24,360 nt of DNA from contig CAMLJY010000077.1 in assembly GCA_946480465.1 (NCBI GenBank), forward strand, positions 1-24,360. Reading direction: 5' to 3'. Made by a program: the position numbers and the translations under genes. Positions 7,990-16,407 of this stretch are shown one piece after another (the stretch's first letter is position 1; each line of letters starts with the position of its first letter). The stretch comes from an uncultured Burkholderiales bacterium. GTDB lineage: Bacteria > Pseudomonadota > Gammaproteobacteria > Burkholderiales > Burkholderiaceae. The notes beneath the pieces are model-generated. The model had not been told where the DNA came from and did not search any database. It saw nothing but the letters and a program-made list of their open reading frames with translations.

Positions 7990-8774
7990 GGCATCTTTCC
8001 TTCGATGTCGAAGCGGCGTTCCACCGCGGTGGAGATCTGCGTGAGCACCGTGGTCAGCACGAGGTAGATCGTGGCGGTGGTGGCCAGCACCGGCAGCGGC
8101 TGGAAGGTGGCGGACTGGACGCGGTTGCCGATGTTGGTGAGCTCGACGACGCCGATGGCGTAGGCGAGCGAGGAGTCCTTCAGCAGCGCGACCACGTTGT
8201 TGACCAGCGGCGGCAGCGCCACCTTGAAGGCCTGCGGGAAGGTCACGTCGATGAAGGTGTGCCAGCGGCCCAGGCCCAGCGAGCGGGCGGCCTCCACCTG
8301 CCCTTTGGGCACCGCGAGCAGGCCGGCGCGGATGGCCTCGGCGTTGTAGGCGCCGACGTTGAGCGCGAGCGCGACGCAGGCGGAGGTGAAGTCCGTCAGC
8401 TGCAGGGCCGGTGCCAGCACCGGCAGCGCGAAGTAGACGAACAGCACCTGCACCAGCAGCGGCGTGCCGCGGATCACCCAGACGTAGCCGCCGGCCAGCC
8501 AGCGCAGCGGCCCAATGCGCGACACCTTGCCCAGCGCCGCCAGCACGCCCAGCAGCACGCCGGCGACGCCGGAGACGATGGTGAGCTGCACGGTGACGCG
8601 CGCGCCCTCGGCAAAGTGCTGGGCGTTGTTGCCGATCGGCTCGGTCACCTGGCCCAGCGGCAGGGCCAGCAGCCACAGCAGCAGGCACAGCGCGCCGATG
8701 GCGATCAGGATGGTCGCGCTGCTGCGCTGCTGCCGGCTCCAGTCGGCGGGCCAGTGGAAGAGGGCGAGCGTCAT
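7986..8774 (-). CDS. Polar amino acid ABC transporter permease (HisM/GlnP type)
   Basis: A 262-aa integral membrane protein with about five hydrophobic segments. The permease EAA loop reads [21 protein letters not shown], near the middle to C-terminal half, and is the site that docks on the ATPase. [13 protein letters not shown] and [14 protein letters not shown] are typical PAAT permease motifs. Only one permease gene is present, whereas many such systems have two (HisQ/HisM), so a homodimer is likely unless a second gene lies elsewhere. Start ATG 8774 has a GGGGGG Shine-Dalgarno-like run 7 nt upstream, which is itself half of an 8-bp hairpin. The start also overlaps, as ATGA, the stop of a 28-codon upstream frame. 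The cognate binding protein is most likely the one encoded first in the operon (15275-16063). Confidence 0.93.
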   Translation of the reverse strand: MTLALFHWPADWSRQQRSSATILIAIGALCLLLWLLALPLGQVTEPIGNNAQHFAEGARVTVQLTIVSGVAGVLLGVLAALGKVSRIGPLRWLAGGYVWVIRGTPLLVQVLFVYFALPVLAPALQLTDFTSACVALALNVGAYNAEAIRAGLLAVPKGQVEAARSLGLGRWHTFIDVTFPQAFKVALPPLVNNVVALLKDSSLAYAIGVVELTNIGNRVQSATFQPLPVLATTATIYLVLTTVLTQISTAVERRFDIEGKMP

Positions 8775-8857
8775 CGGCCGGCCCCCCGCGCGGCGGCAAG
8801 GGGGGCCTTGCACGCAAAAGCAGCGGCCAAGGCGCGCTGCGCCTGCTGTCGGTTCAT
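8771..8857 (-). CDS. Possible 28-codon leader ORF coupled to the permease gene
   Basis: ATG 8857 is preceded by a strong ribosome-binding site (AGGAGA, 6 nt upstream). The frame runs 28 codons to a TGA that overlaps the permease ATG as ATGA. The peptide (begins [17 protein letters not shown]) is basic and Ala/Arg-rich, with no recognisable domain or clear signal peptide. The frame crosses the hairpin that contains the permease Shine-Dalgarno run, so translating it would open that hairpin. It may be a real small protein, a translational coupler, or a chance ORF; only position and ribosome-binding site argue for it. No homologue is known to me. Confidence 0.4.
   Translation of the reverse strand: MNRQQAQRALAAAFACKAPLAAARGAGR
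8780..8807 (-). promoter_or_regulatory. Hairpin sequestering the permease ribosome-binding site
   Basis: GGCCCCCC (minus strand 8807-8800) and GGGGGGCC (8787-8780) form a perfect 8-bp stem with a 12-nt loop. The second arm carries the only Shine-Dalgarno-like run before the permease ATG 8774. A stem of this stability would block ribosome access unless opened by translation of the 28-codon frame above. Confidence 0.5.
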
Positions 8858-8896
8858 CGCTTGTCTCCTGTCGTGGTGGTTCGTCTTGCCCCGGCA

Positions 8897-10237
8897 CTAG
8901 CCCAGGTCGTACAGGCCGGGCAGGTCGAGCACGGACTCCAGCTCGTGCAGCGCGGCGCGCACCTCGTCGCGCAGGCTGATCTCGGCCAGGTCGGCGGCGC
9001 CGAGGCGCTCGCGGTAGTGGCGGCGCACCCAGGCGGCCAGGTCGTCGTGCAGCCGGCGGTCCAGCATCACGCGGCCACGCAGGGCGGCGACCTGCGCGTC
9101 GTCCAGCACCACGCGCAGCCGCAGGCAGGCGGGGCCGCCGCCGTTGCGCATGCTCTGGCGCAGGTCGAAGCTCAGCACCTCGCGCACCGGCCCGCCGTCC
9201 AGGACCAGCCGGTCCAGGAAGGCGCTGACGCGTGCGTTCTCGCGGCACTCCGCCGGCACCACCAGCACCATGCCGCCCTGCGGGTGCGCGAGCAGCTGGC
9301 TGTTGAAAAGGTAGGACTGCACCGCGTCGGCCAGCGACACCTCGCTGCTGGCCACGCGCACGGTGCGCAGCGTGAAGCCGGCGTGGTCGCAGGCCGCGTG
9401 CAGGCGCGCCAGCGTGCCGGCTTCGTCGACGAAGGCCTGCTCGTGGTACAGCAGCAGGTCCAGGCTGCCGACGGCGATGACGTCGTTGTGGAACACGCCG
9501 GCATCGATGGCTGCGGGGTGCTGCTGGGCGAAGACGGTGCGGCGCGGGTCCAGGCCATGGCGGCGGGCGACGGCGCGCGATGCCTCCAGCGTCTGCCGGC
9601 CCGGGAAGCGCGCGGGCGCGGGGCGCTCGGCGTCGAACTCGCTGCGGCCGTAGACGAAGAACTCGACGCCGGCTCCGCCATGGCGCGCCGCGAAGCGGGT
9701 GTGGTTGGCCGCGCCCTCGTCGCCCAGCGCGGCGCAGTCGGGCAGCGCGTCATGCACCGCGAAGAGCGTGGGGTCGGCAAAGATGCGCCGCAGCGCGCGC
9801 GCGGTGTCGCGGTGTTCCTGCGCCCGGTGCAGCTTGGCATTGAGATTGGCGGGCGTGAAGTGCGCTCGGCCGTCGGCGGTGTCGGCCGCGGGGCTGACGG
9901 TGGCCGCATTCGCGGTCCACATCGCCGAGGCGGACCAGGCGGCCGTCAGCAGCGCGGTTTCTTCCTGGGCGGCGTATCGCAGCACCTCGCGGTCGGCGCC
10001 GGCGAAGCCGACCGCGCGCAGCAGCGCCAGGTTCGGCCGCGGCAGCGGCGGCAGCACGGCCTGGGCATGGCCGCGTTCGGCCAGCGCCAGCATCTTGGCC
10101 AGGCCCTGCAGCGCCGCCTCGCGCGGGTTGGCGGGCATGCCGACGTTGCGGGTCGAGGCCACGTTGCCGACCGAGAGGCCGGCGTAGCTGTGGGTCGGCC
10201 CGACCAGGCCGTCGAAGTTGACTTCACGGGCGTTCAT
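8897..10237 (-). CDS. astB: N-succinylarginine dihydrolase
   Basis: AstB hydrolyses N2-succinylarginine to succinylornithine, releasing two ammonia and CO2 (second AST step, cytoplasmic). The 446-aa product matches the usual length of about 445 aa. It begins [22 protein letters not shown], the family-typical N-terminus. The catalytic His lies in [10 protein letters not shown] and the nucleophilic Cys in [13 protein letters not shown], as in the guanidine-modifying amidinotransferase fold. The frame extends upstream to 10486, but that stretch is a shadow of astD; ATG 10237 lies 23 nt after the astD stop. No good Shine-Dalgarno is seen before it. A gap of 39 nt separates its stop from the 28-codon frame. 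Confidence 0.96.
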   Translation of the reverse strand: MNAREVNFDGLVGPTHSYAGLSVGNVASTRNVGMPANPREAALQGLAKMLALAERGHAQAVLPPLPRPNLALLRAVGFAGADREVLRYAAQEETALLTAAWSASAMWTANAATVSPAADTADGRAHFTPANLNAKLHRAQEHRDTARALRRIFADPTLFAVHDALPDCAALGDEGAANHTRFAARHGGAGVEFFVYGRSEFDAERPAPARFPGRQTLEASRAVARRHGLDPRRTVFAQQHPAAIDAGVFHNDVIAVGSLDLLLYHEQAFVDEAGTLARLHAACDHAGFTLRTVRVASSEVSLADAVQSYLFNSQLLAHPQGGMVLVVPAECRENARVSAFLDRLVLDGGPVREVLSFDLRQSMRNGGGPACLRLRVVLDDAQVAALRGRVMLDRRLHDDLAAWVRRHYRERLGAADLAEISLRDEVRAALHELESVLDLPGLYDLG

Positions 10238-10260
10238 GGGAGGTGCTCGTCGTGCAGGGT

Positions 10261-11727
10261 TCAGGGGCAGGGCGCCAGGCCGGGCAGCGGCGTGGCCGGC
10301 GGCAGCAGGCGCGGGCTGGCCGCTCCGGCGACGGGATAGGCGCAGTAGTCGGCCGCGTAGTACGCGCTGGGGCGGTGGTTGCCGGAGCGGCCGATGCCGC
10401 CGAAAGGCGCGCTGCTGGCCGCGCCGGTGGTGGGCTTGTTCCAGTTGACGATGCCGGCGCGCGCCTCGGTCCAGAAGCGCTGCCACAGCGCTTCGTCGTC
10501 GCTGAGCAGGCCGGCCGCCAGGCCGTAGCGGGTGGCATTGGCCTGGGCCAGCGCGGCGTCGAAGCTGGCCACGCGCTGCACCTGCAGCAGCGGGCCGAAC
10601 AGCTCCTCGTCCGGCAGGTTCGCGACGCCGGTCACGTCGAGCAGGCCTGGGCTCAGCAGGCCGGTGCCGGCCTGCAGCAGCCGCATGCGCTGCAGCGGCC
10701 GCGCACCGAGGCGCAGCAGCGCGTCCTGCGCATCCAGCAGCGTGCTTGCGACGCGGGCGGAGACCACCGGGCCCATGAAGGGCTCGGGCTGGGCGTCCCA
10801 GGCGCCGACGCGGATGCGCGGCAGCGCGGCGACGAGCTGCTCGATCAGCGCACGGCCTTCATCGCCGTCGGACACGATGAGCCGGCGCGCGCAGGTGCAG
10901 CGCTGGCCGGCGCTGATGAAGGCGGAGCTCAGGATGGTGAGCACCGCCGCGTCCAGGTCGCCGACCTTCCAGGCCACCAGCGGGTTGTTGCCGCCCATTT
11001 CGAGCGCGAGGATCTTGTCAGGCCGGTGGGCGAAGCGGCGCGCCAGCGTGGCGCCGGTGGCATGGCTGCCGGTGAAGAGCACGCCGTCGATCTCGTCGCT
11101 GCCGACCAGTGCTTCGCCGACCGCGCGGCCGCCGTTGACCAGGTTCAGCACCCCCGCGGGCAGGCCCGCCTGCTGCCAGCACTGCGCCATCAGCACGGCG
11201 GTGCCGGGCGCGTACTCGCTGGGCTTGAAGACGACGGCGTTGCCGGCGATCAAGGCCGGCACGATGTGGCCGTTGGGCAGGTGGCCGGGAAAGTTGTAGG
11301 GCCCCAGCACCGCCAGCACGCCGTGCGGGCGGTGGGTGAGCAGCTGCTGGCCGTCGGCGGCGGCGAGCGTGCGCGTGCCGGTGCGCTCGGCATGGGCCTG
11401 CAGCGAGATCTCGACCTTGGCCGCCATCGACGCGACCTCGGTGCGCGCTTCCCACAGCGGCTTGCCGATTTCCTGGGCGATGCTGCGCGCCAGTTCGTCG
11501 GCCCGGTCGAGCACGGCCTGGCGGAAGGCGCGGGCGGTGGCGGCACGCTCGTCCAGCGGTGTGCGGGCCCAGTGGCGCGCCGCGGTGCGGGCGGCGCTGC
11601 AGGCCTGCTCGACCTCGGCCGGCGTGGCCGCGCGTCCTTCCCAGACGCGGCGCCCGGTGGCGGGGCAGACCGAGGCCAGCGGCTCGCCGCCGCCGGCGAC
11701 CCAGCGGCCTTCGATGTGGTTATGCAT
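10261..11727 (-). CDS. astD: Succinylglutamic semialdehyde dehydrogenase
   Basis: AstD oxidises N-succinylglutamate 5-semialdehyde to succinylglutamate with NAD (fourth AST step). This is a 488-aa aldehyde dehydrogenase. Substrate and NAD region: [18 protein letters not shown] and [14 protein letters not shown]-binding turn: [11 protein letters not shown]. General-base Glu is in LEMGGNNP, and the nucleophilic Cys in [11 protein letters not shown]. Start ATG 11727 overlaps the end of the second astA gene by 8 nt (ATGCATAA), so the two are probably translationally coupled. The C-terminal tail of about 20 residues is rich in Pro and Ala. Confidence 0.96.
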   Translation of the reverse strand: MHNHIEGRWVAGGGEPLASVCPATGRRVWEGRAATPAEVEQACSAARTAARHWARTPLDERAATARAFRQAVLDRADELARSIAQEIGKPLWEARTEVASMAAKVEISLQAHAERTGTRTLAAADGQQLLTHRPHGVLAVLGPYNFPGHLPNGHIVPALIAGNAVVFKPSEYAPGTAVLMAQCWQQAGLPAGVLNLVNGGRAVGEALVGSDEIDGVLFTGSHATGATLARRFAHRPDKILALEMGGNNPLVAWKVGDLDAAVLTILSSAFISAGQRCTCARRLIVSDGDEGRALIEQLVAALPRIRVGAWDAQPEPFMGPVVSARVASTLLDAQDALLRLGARPLQRMRLLQAGTGLLSPGLLDVTGVANLPDEELFGPLLQVQRVASFDAALAQANATRYGLAAGLLSDDEALWQRFWTEARAGIVNWNKPTTGAASSAPFGGIGRSGNHRPSAYYAADYCAYPVAGAASPRLLPPATPLPGLAPCP

Positions 11728-12805
11728 GGTGCAGTCGGTCTCCGGGGTTCAGCGTGGCGACGCGCACCGGATCGCCTTCGGCGAGGTGCAGCGCGTCCAG
11801 CTGCTGCGTGTCCAGCGGCAGGCGGCCGTAGCGCAGCGCAGTGGTGGTGGTGACGATGACGCGGAAGTCGCTGCCGGCGGTGTTGGCCACCAGCAGCGGG
11901 GCGACGCTGTCGCTGCCGTCGGCGGACGCTGCAGCCGCGGCAGGGGCGGCCGCGCCGCGTGCCGCGATCGCGAGCTGGCCGTCGCGCACGATGCGCAGGT
12001 GCCGGGTGTGGCCCTGCAGCACCGGGCCGGCGTCGAAGATGTCGACGTAGCCCTCGTACCAGAAGCCCTCCTGTTCCAGCAGCCGCCGCGCCGGCGCGGT
12101 GCCGCGGTGCACGGCGCCGATGGCCGCGCGTGCCTCGTCGGTGAGGAAATCGGTGTAGACGGGATAACGCGGCATCAGCTCGGCGATGAAGGACTTGGAG
12201 CCGAGGCTGCTGATGTCGTCGGCGCGGTCGAAGTCCATGCGGAAGAAGTGCCGGCCCAGGCTGTCCCAGAAGGGCGAGCTGCCGTCCTCGCGCTGGAAGC
12301 CGCGCAGCTCGGCGATCAGCGTCTCGGGCAGGCGTTCCAGCGCGTGGGCGGCGTACATCAGCCGCGCCTTCGACAGCAGGCGGCCGCTGTGGCCGCCGCG
12401 GCAGGCCGGCGCCAGGTACAGCGTGCACAGCTCGGCGCAGCCGGTGTAGTCGTTGGTCAGGAAGAGCGTGCGCTTGTCGGCGTAGATGCCCAGCTCGCGG
12501 CTGGAATGCACGAGGCGGCCGAGGCGGAAGTTGTAGAAGGGCTCGTGCAGGCCGACGGCGGCCTTCAGCGCGCTGACGCCGACGACCTGGCCCGCCCCCT
12601 CGCCGCCGGGGCCGGCTTCCAGCACGAAGAGGTAGTCCGCCTCCTCGGCCGGCAGCTGGCCGGCGAAGGAACGCACCGCGCGGTCCACGCGGGCCTCCAG
12701 CGCCGGCGTGTCGGGCTTCAGGGTGGTCATGCCCGAGCCGGCCTGGCGCGCCAGGGCGAGCAGGGCGCCGGCATCGTCGGCTTGGATGGCACGCAGCACG
12801 AACAT
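11720..12805 (-). CDS. astA: Arginine/ornithine succinyltransferase, second (beta, AruG-like) subunit
   Basis: AstA transfers succinyl from succinyl-CoA to the alpha-amino group of arginine (first AST step). The 361-aa product carries the family motifs FWDSLGRHFFRMDF, LMPRYPVYTDFL and EGFWYEGYVDIFDAGP. It is the second of two adjacent paralogues, like the aruF-aruG pair of Pseudomonas, whose products form a heteromeric enzyme acting on arginine and ornithine. A low-complexity Ala-rich insert (GAAAPAAAAASADG) in the C-terminal third makes it about 18 residues longer than its neighbour. Start ATG 12805 follows the first copy by 17 nt with GAGG about 8 nt upstream. Which paralogue is alpha and which beta is inferred from gene order. 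Confidence 0.93.
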   Translation of the reverse strand: MFVLRAIQADDAGALLALARQAGSGMTTLKPDTPALEARVDRAVRSFAGQLPAEEADYLFVLEAGPGGEGAGQVVGVSALKAAVGLHEPFYNFRLGRLVHSSRELGIYADKRTLFLTNDYTGCAELCTLYLAPACRGGHSGRLLSKARLMYAAHALERLPETLIAELRGFQREDGSSPFWDSLGRHFFRMDFDRADDISSLGSKSFIAELMPRYPVYTDFLTDEARAAIGAVHRGTAPARRLLEQEGFWYEGYVDIFDAGPVLQGHTRHLRIVRDGQLAIAARGAAAPAAAAASADGSDSVAPLLVANTAGSDFRVIVTTTTALRYGRLPLDTQQLDALHLAEGDPVRVATLNPGDRLHHA

Positions 12806-12822
12806 CGCCAGGTCCTCGCGGT

Positions 12823-13854
12823 TCACAGCGGCGCGACCAGCACGCGCTCGCCGGCGGCGAGGTGCAGGGCGGCCAGGGCTTCGGGCGGCAGCAGCGCGAT
12901 GCCGTCGTCGACGTGCACCGCCACCGCCGCATGGGTGCAGCGGAAATCGGCGCAGGCGCCGCTGCGGGCCAGCAACGCGGGGCGAGCGAGCGGCCGGTCG
13001 GCGGTGGCCAGCGCATGCGCGGTCAGCAGCTGCGATTGCGCCAGGATGCGCAGCTTGGAGGCATGGGCCTCGAGGATGGGGCCGCCGTCGAAGAGGTCGA
13101 CGTAGTTCTCGGCCTCGAAGCCTTCGCCGCTCAGGATGTCGTAGGCCAGGTGGGCCTCGTCGTGCAGCTGGCCGATGGCGGCTTGCGCGGCGGCCGGCAG
13201 CAGCGGCACGTACACCGGGTAGTGGGGCATCAGCTCGACGATCAGCGTGCGGTTGCGGGCACCGGCCACCGCGCGCTCGGCGTCGATGAAGTCCATGCCG
13301 AAGAAGCGGCGGCCCAGCGCGTCCCAGAAGGGCGAGGCCAGCTGCTCGTCGCACCAGCCCGCCAGCGAGGCGAAGAACTGCTGGCCGAAGCGGTGGCGGT
13401 CCACCGCCGCCAGCGCCAGGCGCGCCTGCGACAGCAGTGCCGCGTCGGCGCGGCCGACGGCCGCGGGATCGACGAAGAAGGACTGCAGCTGCGAGTGGCC
13501 GGTCAGGTCCGAGCTGAGGCTCAGCACGTGCACGTTGTTGCTGATCTTCAGGTCGTGCGACGCGTGGTGGATCACGTCATTGCGGAAGCAGAAGAACGCG
13601 CCCTGCGAGCCGGCGGTGGCGCGGATCGCCGCGGCGCCGACCAGGCGGCCGGCCCGGTCTTCCAGCACCATCAGGTAGTGCTCGTCGGCCGGCACGTCGA
13701 CGCTGCGCTGGGCCGACTCCACCGAATGCTCGATCGCGGCCAGCACCGCGGGCCGGCTTCGCGGCAGGGTGTAGACGCGCGGATCGGCGATCTCGCCCAG
13801 GTGCACCAGGGCGTCGAGGTCGGCCGGCTGCGCGAGGCGGGCGATGCTGGGCAT
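12823..13854 (-). CDS. astA: Arginine/ornithine succinyltransferase, first (alpha, AruF-like) subunit
   Basis: A 343-aa AstA-family protein (E. coli AstA is 344 aa). Conserved blocks: FWDALGRRFFGMDF, LIVELMPHYPVYVPLL and EGFEAENYVDLFDGGPILEA; the GNAT-like N-terminal half includes YLMVLEDRAGRLVGAAAI. It is clearly paralogous to the next gene in the operon but diverged in most positions, as expected for subunits of one heteromer rather than a recent duplication. Start ATG 13854 lies 19 nt after the astC stop; the frame extends upstream into astC only as shadow. Upstream sequence gives a weak GGAT as ribosome-binding site. Confidence 0.93.
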   Translation of the reverse strand: MPSIARLAQPADLDALVHLGEIADPRVYTLPRSRPAVLAAIEHSVESAQRSVDVPADEHYLMVLEDRAGRLVGAAAIRATAGSQGAFFCFRNDVIHHASHDLKISNNVHVLSLSSDLTGHSQLQSFFVDPAAVGRADAALLSQARLALAAVDRHRFGQQFFASLAGWCDEQLASPFWDALGRRFFGMDFIDAERAVAGARNRTLIVELMPHYPVYVPLLPAAAQAAIGQLHDEAHLAYDILSGEGFEAENYVDLFDGGPILEAHASKLRILAQSQLLTAHALATADRPLARPALLARSGACADFRCTHAAVAVHVDDGIALLPPEALAALHLAAGERVLVAPL

Positions 13855-13873
13855 GGCGGATCCGCGTCGGGGG

Positions 13874-15124
13874 TCAGGCGGCGTGGGCCGAGAACTCGCG
13901 GGCGCAGGCCTGCAGGCGGACCAGCGCCTCGTCGATCTCGGCATCGCTGACCACCAGCGCCGGCAGCAGCCGCACGACGTCGGGACCGGCGATCAGGGTC
14001 AGCAGGTGGTGGCGTTCGGCGAGTTTGACGAACTCCTTCGCGCGGCCGCGTCTTTCGTCTGCCAGCACCAGGCCCAGCATCAGGCCGCTGCCGCGGACCT
14101 GCTTGAACAGCGCCGGCCAGCGGGCGCACAGGGCTTCCAGGCCGTTCCACAGCCGCGAGGCGGCGCGCCGCGCGCGCTCCAGGAAACCCGGCTCCGCGAT
14201 GGTCGAGACCACCGCCTGGGCGACCGCGCAGGCCAGCGGGTTGCCGCCGTAGGTGGTGCCGTGCGAGCCGGGGCCGAAGGCGGCGGCGATGTCGGCCCGC
14301 GTCAGCATCGCGCCGATCGGGAAGCCGTTGCCCAGCGCCTTGGCGGTGGTCAGGATGTCGGGCGTGACGCCGTACTGCTGGTAGGCGTAGAGGTGGCCGG
14401 TGCGGCCGAGGCCGCACTGCACCTCGTCGAAGATCAGCAGCGCGCCGCGCTCGTCGCACCAGCGGCGCAGCGCCTGCAGGTACTCGGGGGTGGCGGGCAG
14501 CACGCCGCCCTCGCCCTGCACCGGCTCGACGATGACGGCGCAGACCTCGTCGTCGATCGCCGCATCGGCGGCGGCCAGGTCGTTGAACGGCACGTGGCGA
14601 ATGCCGGGCGGCAGGGGCTCGAAGCCCTCGGTGTACTTCGGCTGCCCGCCGACCGACACGGTGAACAGCGTGCGGCCATGGAAGGACTGCAGGCAGGAGA
14701 CGATGCGCGTGCGTGCCGGGTTGCGCGCGCTGGCGTGGCGGCGCGCCAGCTTCAGCGCGGCCTCGTTGGCCTCGGCACCGGAATTGGCGACGAAGATGCG
14801 GTCGGCGAAGGTCAGCGAGGTGAGCGTGCGCGCCAGGCGCAGCACCGGCGCGTTGGTGTAGCCATTGCCGACGTGCCACAGCCGCGGCGCCTGCTCGTGC
14901 AGCGCGGCCATCACTGCCGGGTGGGCATGGCCCAGGCTGGTGACGCCGATGCCGGAGGTGAAGTCGAGGAAGCGCTGGCCGTGGGTGTCGTCGATCCACA
15001 CGCCGTCGCCGCGCGCCGGAATGACGACGCTGGGCTGGTAGGTGGGCACCATCAGCGCGTCGAAGTCGGCCCGCACCATCGGCGATTCGGGCGTGATGTG
15101 GCGCAGATCGGTTCGTGAGTTCAT
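13874..15124 (-). CDS. astC: Succinylornithine transaminase
   Basis: AstC moves the delta-amino group of succinylornithine to 2-oxoglutarate, giving succinylglutamate semialdehyde and glutamate (third AST step). This is a 416-aa class III PLP aminotransferase. PLP-phosphate contact: NSGAEANEAALK. PLP-stacking Asp: IFDEVQCGLGRTG. Schiff-base Lys: TTAKALGNGFPIGAM. Sequence alone does not separate AstC from ArgD (acetylornithine aminotransferase); position at the head of the ast genes decides for AstC, though dual activity is common. Start ATG 15124 has AAGGGG about 7 nt upstream. It follows the binding-protein gene by 150 nt, a gap that holds a stable hairpin. Confidence 0.94.
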   Translation of the reverse strand: MNSRTDLRHITPESPMVRADFDALMVPTYQPSVVIPARGDGVWIDDTHGQRFLDFTSGIGVTSLGHAHPAVMAALHEQAPRLWHVGNGYTNAPVLRLARTLTSLTFADRIFVANSGAEANEAALKLARRHASARNPARTRIVSCLQSFHGRTLFTVSVGGQPKYTEGFEPLPPGIRHVPFNDLAAADAAIDDEVCAVIVEPVQGEGGVLPATPEYLQALRRWCDERGALLIFDEVQCGLGRTGHLYAYQQYGVTPDILTTAKALGNGFPIGAMLTRADIAAAFGPGSHGTTYGGNPLACAVAQAVVSTIAEPGFLERARRAASRLWNGLEALCARWPALFKQVRGSGLMLGLVLADERRGRAKEFVKLAERHHLLTLIAGPDVVRLLPALVVSDAEIDEALVRLQACAREFSAHAA

Positions 15125-15170
15125 GGCGGACCCCTTCGAAAGCGGTGGTGGCCGGGCAAGGCTCCGCCCG

Positions 15171-15193
15171 CGGCGGCCGGCGTGCGGCCGCCG
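15171..15193 (-). promoter_or_regulatory. Intercistronic hairpin between the binding-protein gene and astC
   Basis: CGGCGGCC (15171-15178) and GGCCGCCG (15186-15193) form a perfect 8-bp stem with a 7-nt loop, on the minus strand behind the binding-protein stop (15275) and before astC (15124). No T-run follows. Such hairpins often protect the upstream transcript or partly stop transcription, so that the binding protein is made in excess over the downstream genes. Confidence 0.45.
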
Positions 15194-15274
15194 AATGGCG
15201 AATGCGGTGTGAATCAGCGGCTCAGTTCGTGCCGGCGCTCGTGCCGGGCCACCGCCGCTGGGTGAATGGCGGCC

Positions 15275-16063
15275 TTATTTGCAGCGAATGTCGTCGCCGA
15301 AATACTTCTTTGATATGGCGGCATAGGTGCCGTCCGACTGCAATTCCTGCACGGCCTGGGTGAAGGCATTGGCGAGTGACGCATTGCCTTTGGCGACCGC
15401 GGCGGCATTGCGTTCGACGAACAGCAGGCCGGCGGTGCGCAACCCGGCGGACGCATTGGCCGCCACGGCGGCACGCGCGACCGCCGGGTCGGTGACCCAG
15501 ACGTCGGTGCGGCCGGCGATCAGCGCGCTGCGTGCATCCGTGTCCTGCGGGAAGTTCTTGATCTCCTTGATGCCGGGCACCTTCTTCGCTTCGTCGAGGA
15601 AGGTGGTGCCTGTCTGCACCGAGATCGATTTGCCGGCGAGGTCCTTCGCGTCCTTGATGGCCGGATCCTTGGTGACGATGACGCCACCGCCGCAGAAGTG
15701 CGGCGCGGCGAAGGTCACGGCCTTGGCCCGCTCGTCGGTCACCGCATGGCCGGCGATCACCAGGTCCCAGCGGTCCTGTCGCAGGCCGGCCAGCAGTGCG
15801 TCGAAGCTGAGCGCCTTCCACTCGACGGCAAGCCCCCACTTGCGCGCGACGGCCTCGGCCAGCTCGACCTCGAAGCCGGTGAGCCGCGCGCCCTGGAAGA
15901 AGTTGTAGGGCGGGTACTGGCCTTCGGTGGCGACGATGATCTTGCCGTCCTTCTTGATCTCGTCGAAGGTGCGCGCCTGCACGGCGAGCGGAGCGGCGAG
16001 CGTGGCCGCGAATGTGGCCGCCATCGCGAGCAGGCCGGTGGCGAGGTTCTTGATCAGCTTCAT
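15275..16063 (-). CDS. Periplasmic polar amino acid (arginine/ornithine) binding protein
   Basis: A 262-aa family 3 solute-binding protein (HisJ/ArgT/LAO type). Sec signal peptide at residues 1-30 with probable cleavage after VQA. The mature protein starts near RTFDEIKKDGKIIVATEG. Family motifs: GFEVELAEAVARKWGL and DLVIAGHAVTDERAKAVTFA. It delivers the amino acid to the permease/ATPase pair encoded six genes later (7228-8774). Start ATG 16063 is supported by AGGAGA 8 nt upstream and by the signal peptide; an in-frame ATG at 16132 would add an unlikely 23-residue extension. It is the first gene of the operon and probably the most strongly expressed. Confidence 0.93.
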   Translation of the reverse strand: MKLIKNLATGLLAMAATFAATLAAPLAVQARTFDEIKKDGKIIVATEGQYPPYNFFQGARLTGFEVELAEAVARKWGLAVEWKALSFDALLAGLRQDRWDLVIAGHAVTDERAKAVTFAAPHFCGGGVIVTKDPAIKDAKDLAGKSISVQTGTTFLDEAKKVPGIKEIKNFPQDTDARSALIAGRTDVWVTDPAVARAAVAANASAGLRTAGLLFVERNAAAVAKGNASLANAFTQAVQELQSDGTYAAISKKYFGDDIRCK

Positions 16064-16143
16064 CGGGCGCGTCTCCTGTGGGTGTGATGGCGGCTGGGCC
16101 GTTTGTCTTTGCAGGCACGATATCGGGGTCACGCCAGGCGTTC

Positions 16144-16159
16144 TTCCATCGGAGCGACA
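16144..16159 (-). promoter_or_regulatory. Candidate ArgR (AraC-type) half-site upstream of the ast operon
   Basis: Read on the minus strand the bases are TGTCGCTCCGATGGAA, an exact match to the half-site TGTCGC-N8-AA that I recall for Pseudomonas aeruginosa ArgR. That regulator binds two direct half-sites 21 bp apart. The position one period downstream (CCTGGC-N8-GA) keeps only three of six core bases, so the full site is imperfect. Confidence 0.45.
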
Positions 16160-16285
16160 GCGACTTTCGGCTTTTCACCTGCCGGCCACCGCGGCCGGCG
16201 ACGGTGCATTGGCCCCGTGCTGCGATTTGGGGGGTATTGCGCCCAGCGACGGGGTCTAAGATAGTCAGCCCGCCCCATTCGCTCC

Positions 16286-16301
16286 ATCCCCCGTTGGGGA
16301 T
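16286..16301. repeat. Palindrome upstream of the luxR-type gene
   Basis: ATCCCC and GGGGAT are exact reverse complements separated by CGTT. The element lies about 24 bp behind the possible -10 at 16257-16262, so it would fall in the 5' leader. It could be a binding site for the LuxR-type protein or a short mRNA hairpin. Confidence 0.4.
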
Positions 16302-16407
16302 ACGTGGTGCCCGCGGGCCTATCCAGCGCCTATCCCATCGTCCATTCGCTCGCCAGGATGAGAATCACCGCCACGTCCCCTTTCGGCCGCTGCGTCCCGA
16401 GCCAGGA

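Larger units (their letters stand above)
16064..16407. promoter_or_regulatory. Divergent control region of the ast operon and the luxR-type gene
   Basis: These 344 bases hold no gene. On the minus strand an ArgR-type half-site (TGTCGC-N8-AA) lies 81-96 bp before the binding-protein start. On the plus strand TAAGAT (16257-16262) is a possible -10 for the luxR-type gene, without a good -35. A 6-bp palindrome ATCCCC-CGTT-GGGGAT lies at 16286-16301. No sigma-54 promoter with correct spacing was found. Confidence 0.55.

Noticed and set aside
16209..16224. Possible sigma-54 promoter TGGCCCCGTGCTGCG upstream of the luxR-type gene
   Set aside because: The GG to GC distance is 11 instead of 12 and the -24 element lacks the CA, so it does not fit.
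16078..16407. N-terminal extension of the luxR-type protein by 110 residues
   Set aside because: The stretch is the divergent control region; its translation is domain-free and rich in Pro, Arg and His.
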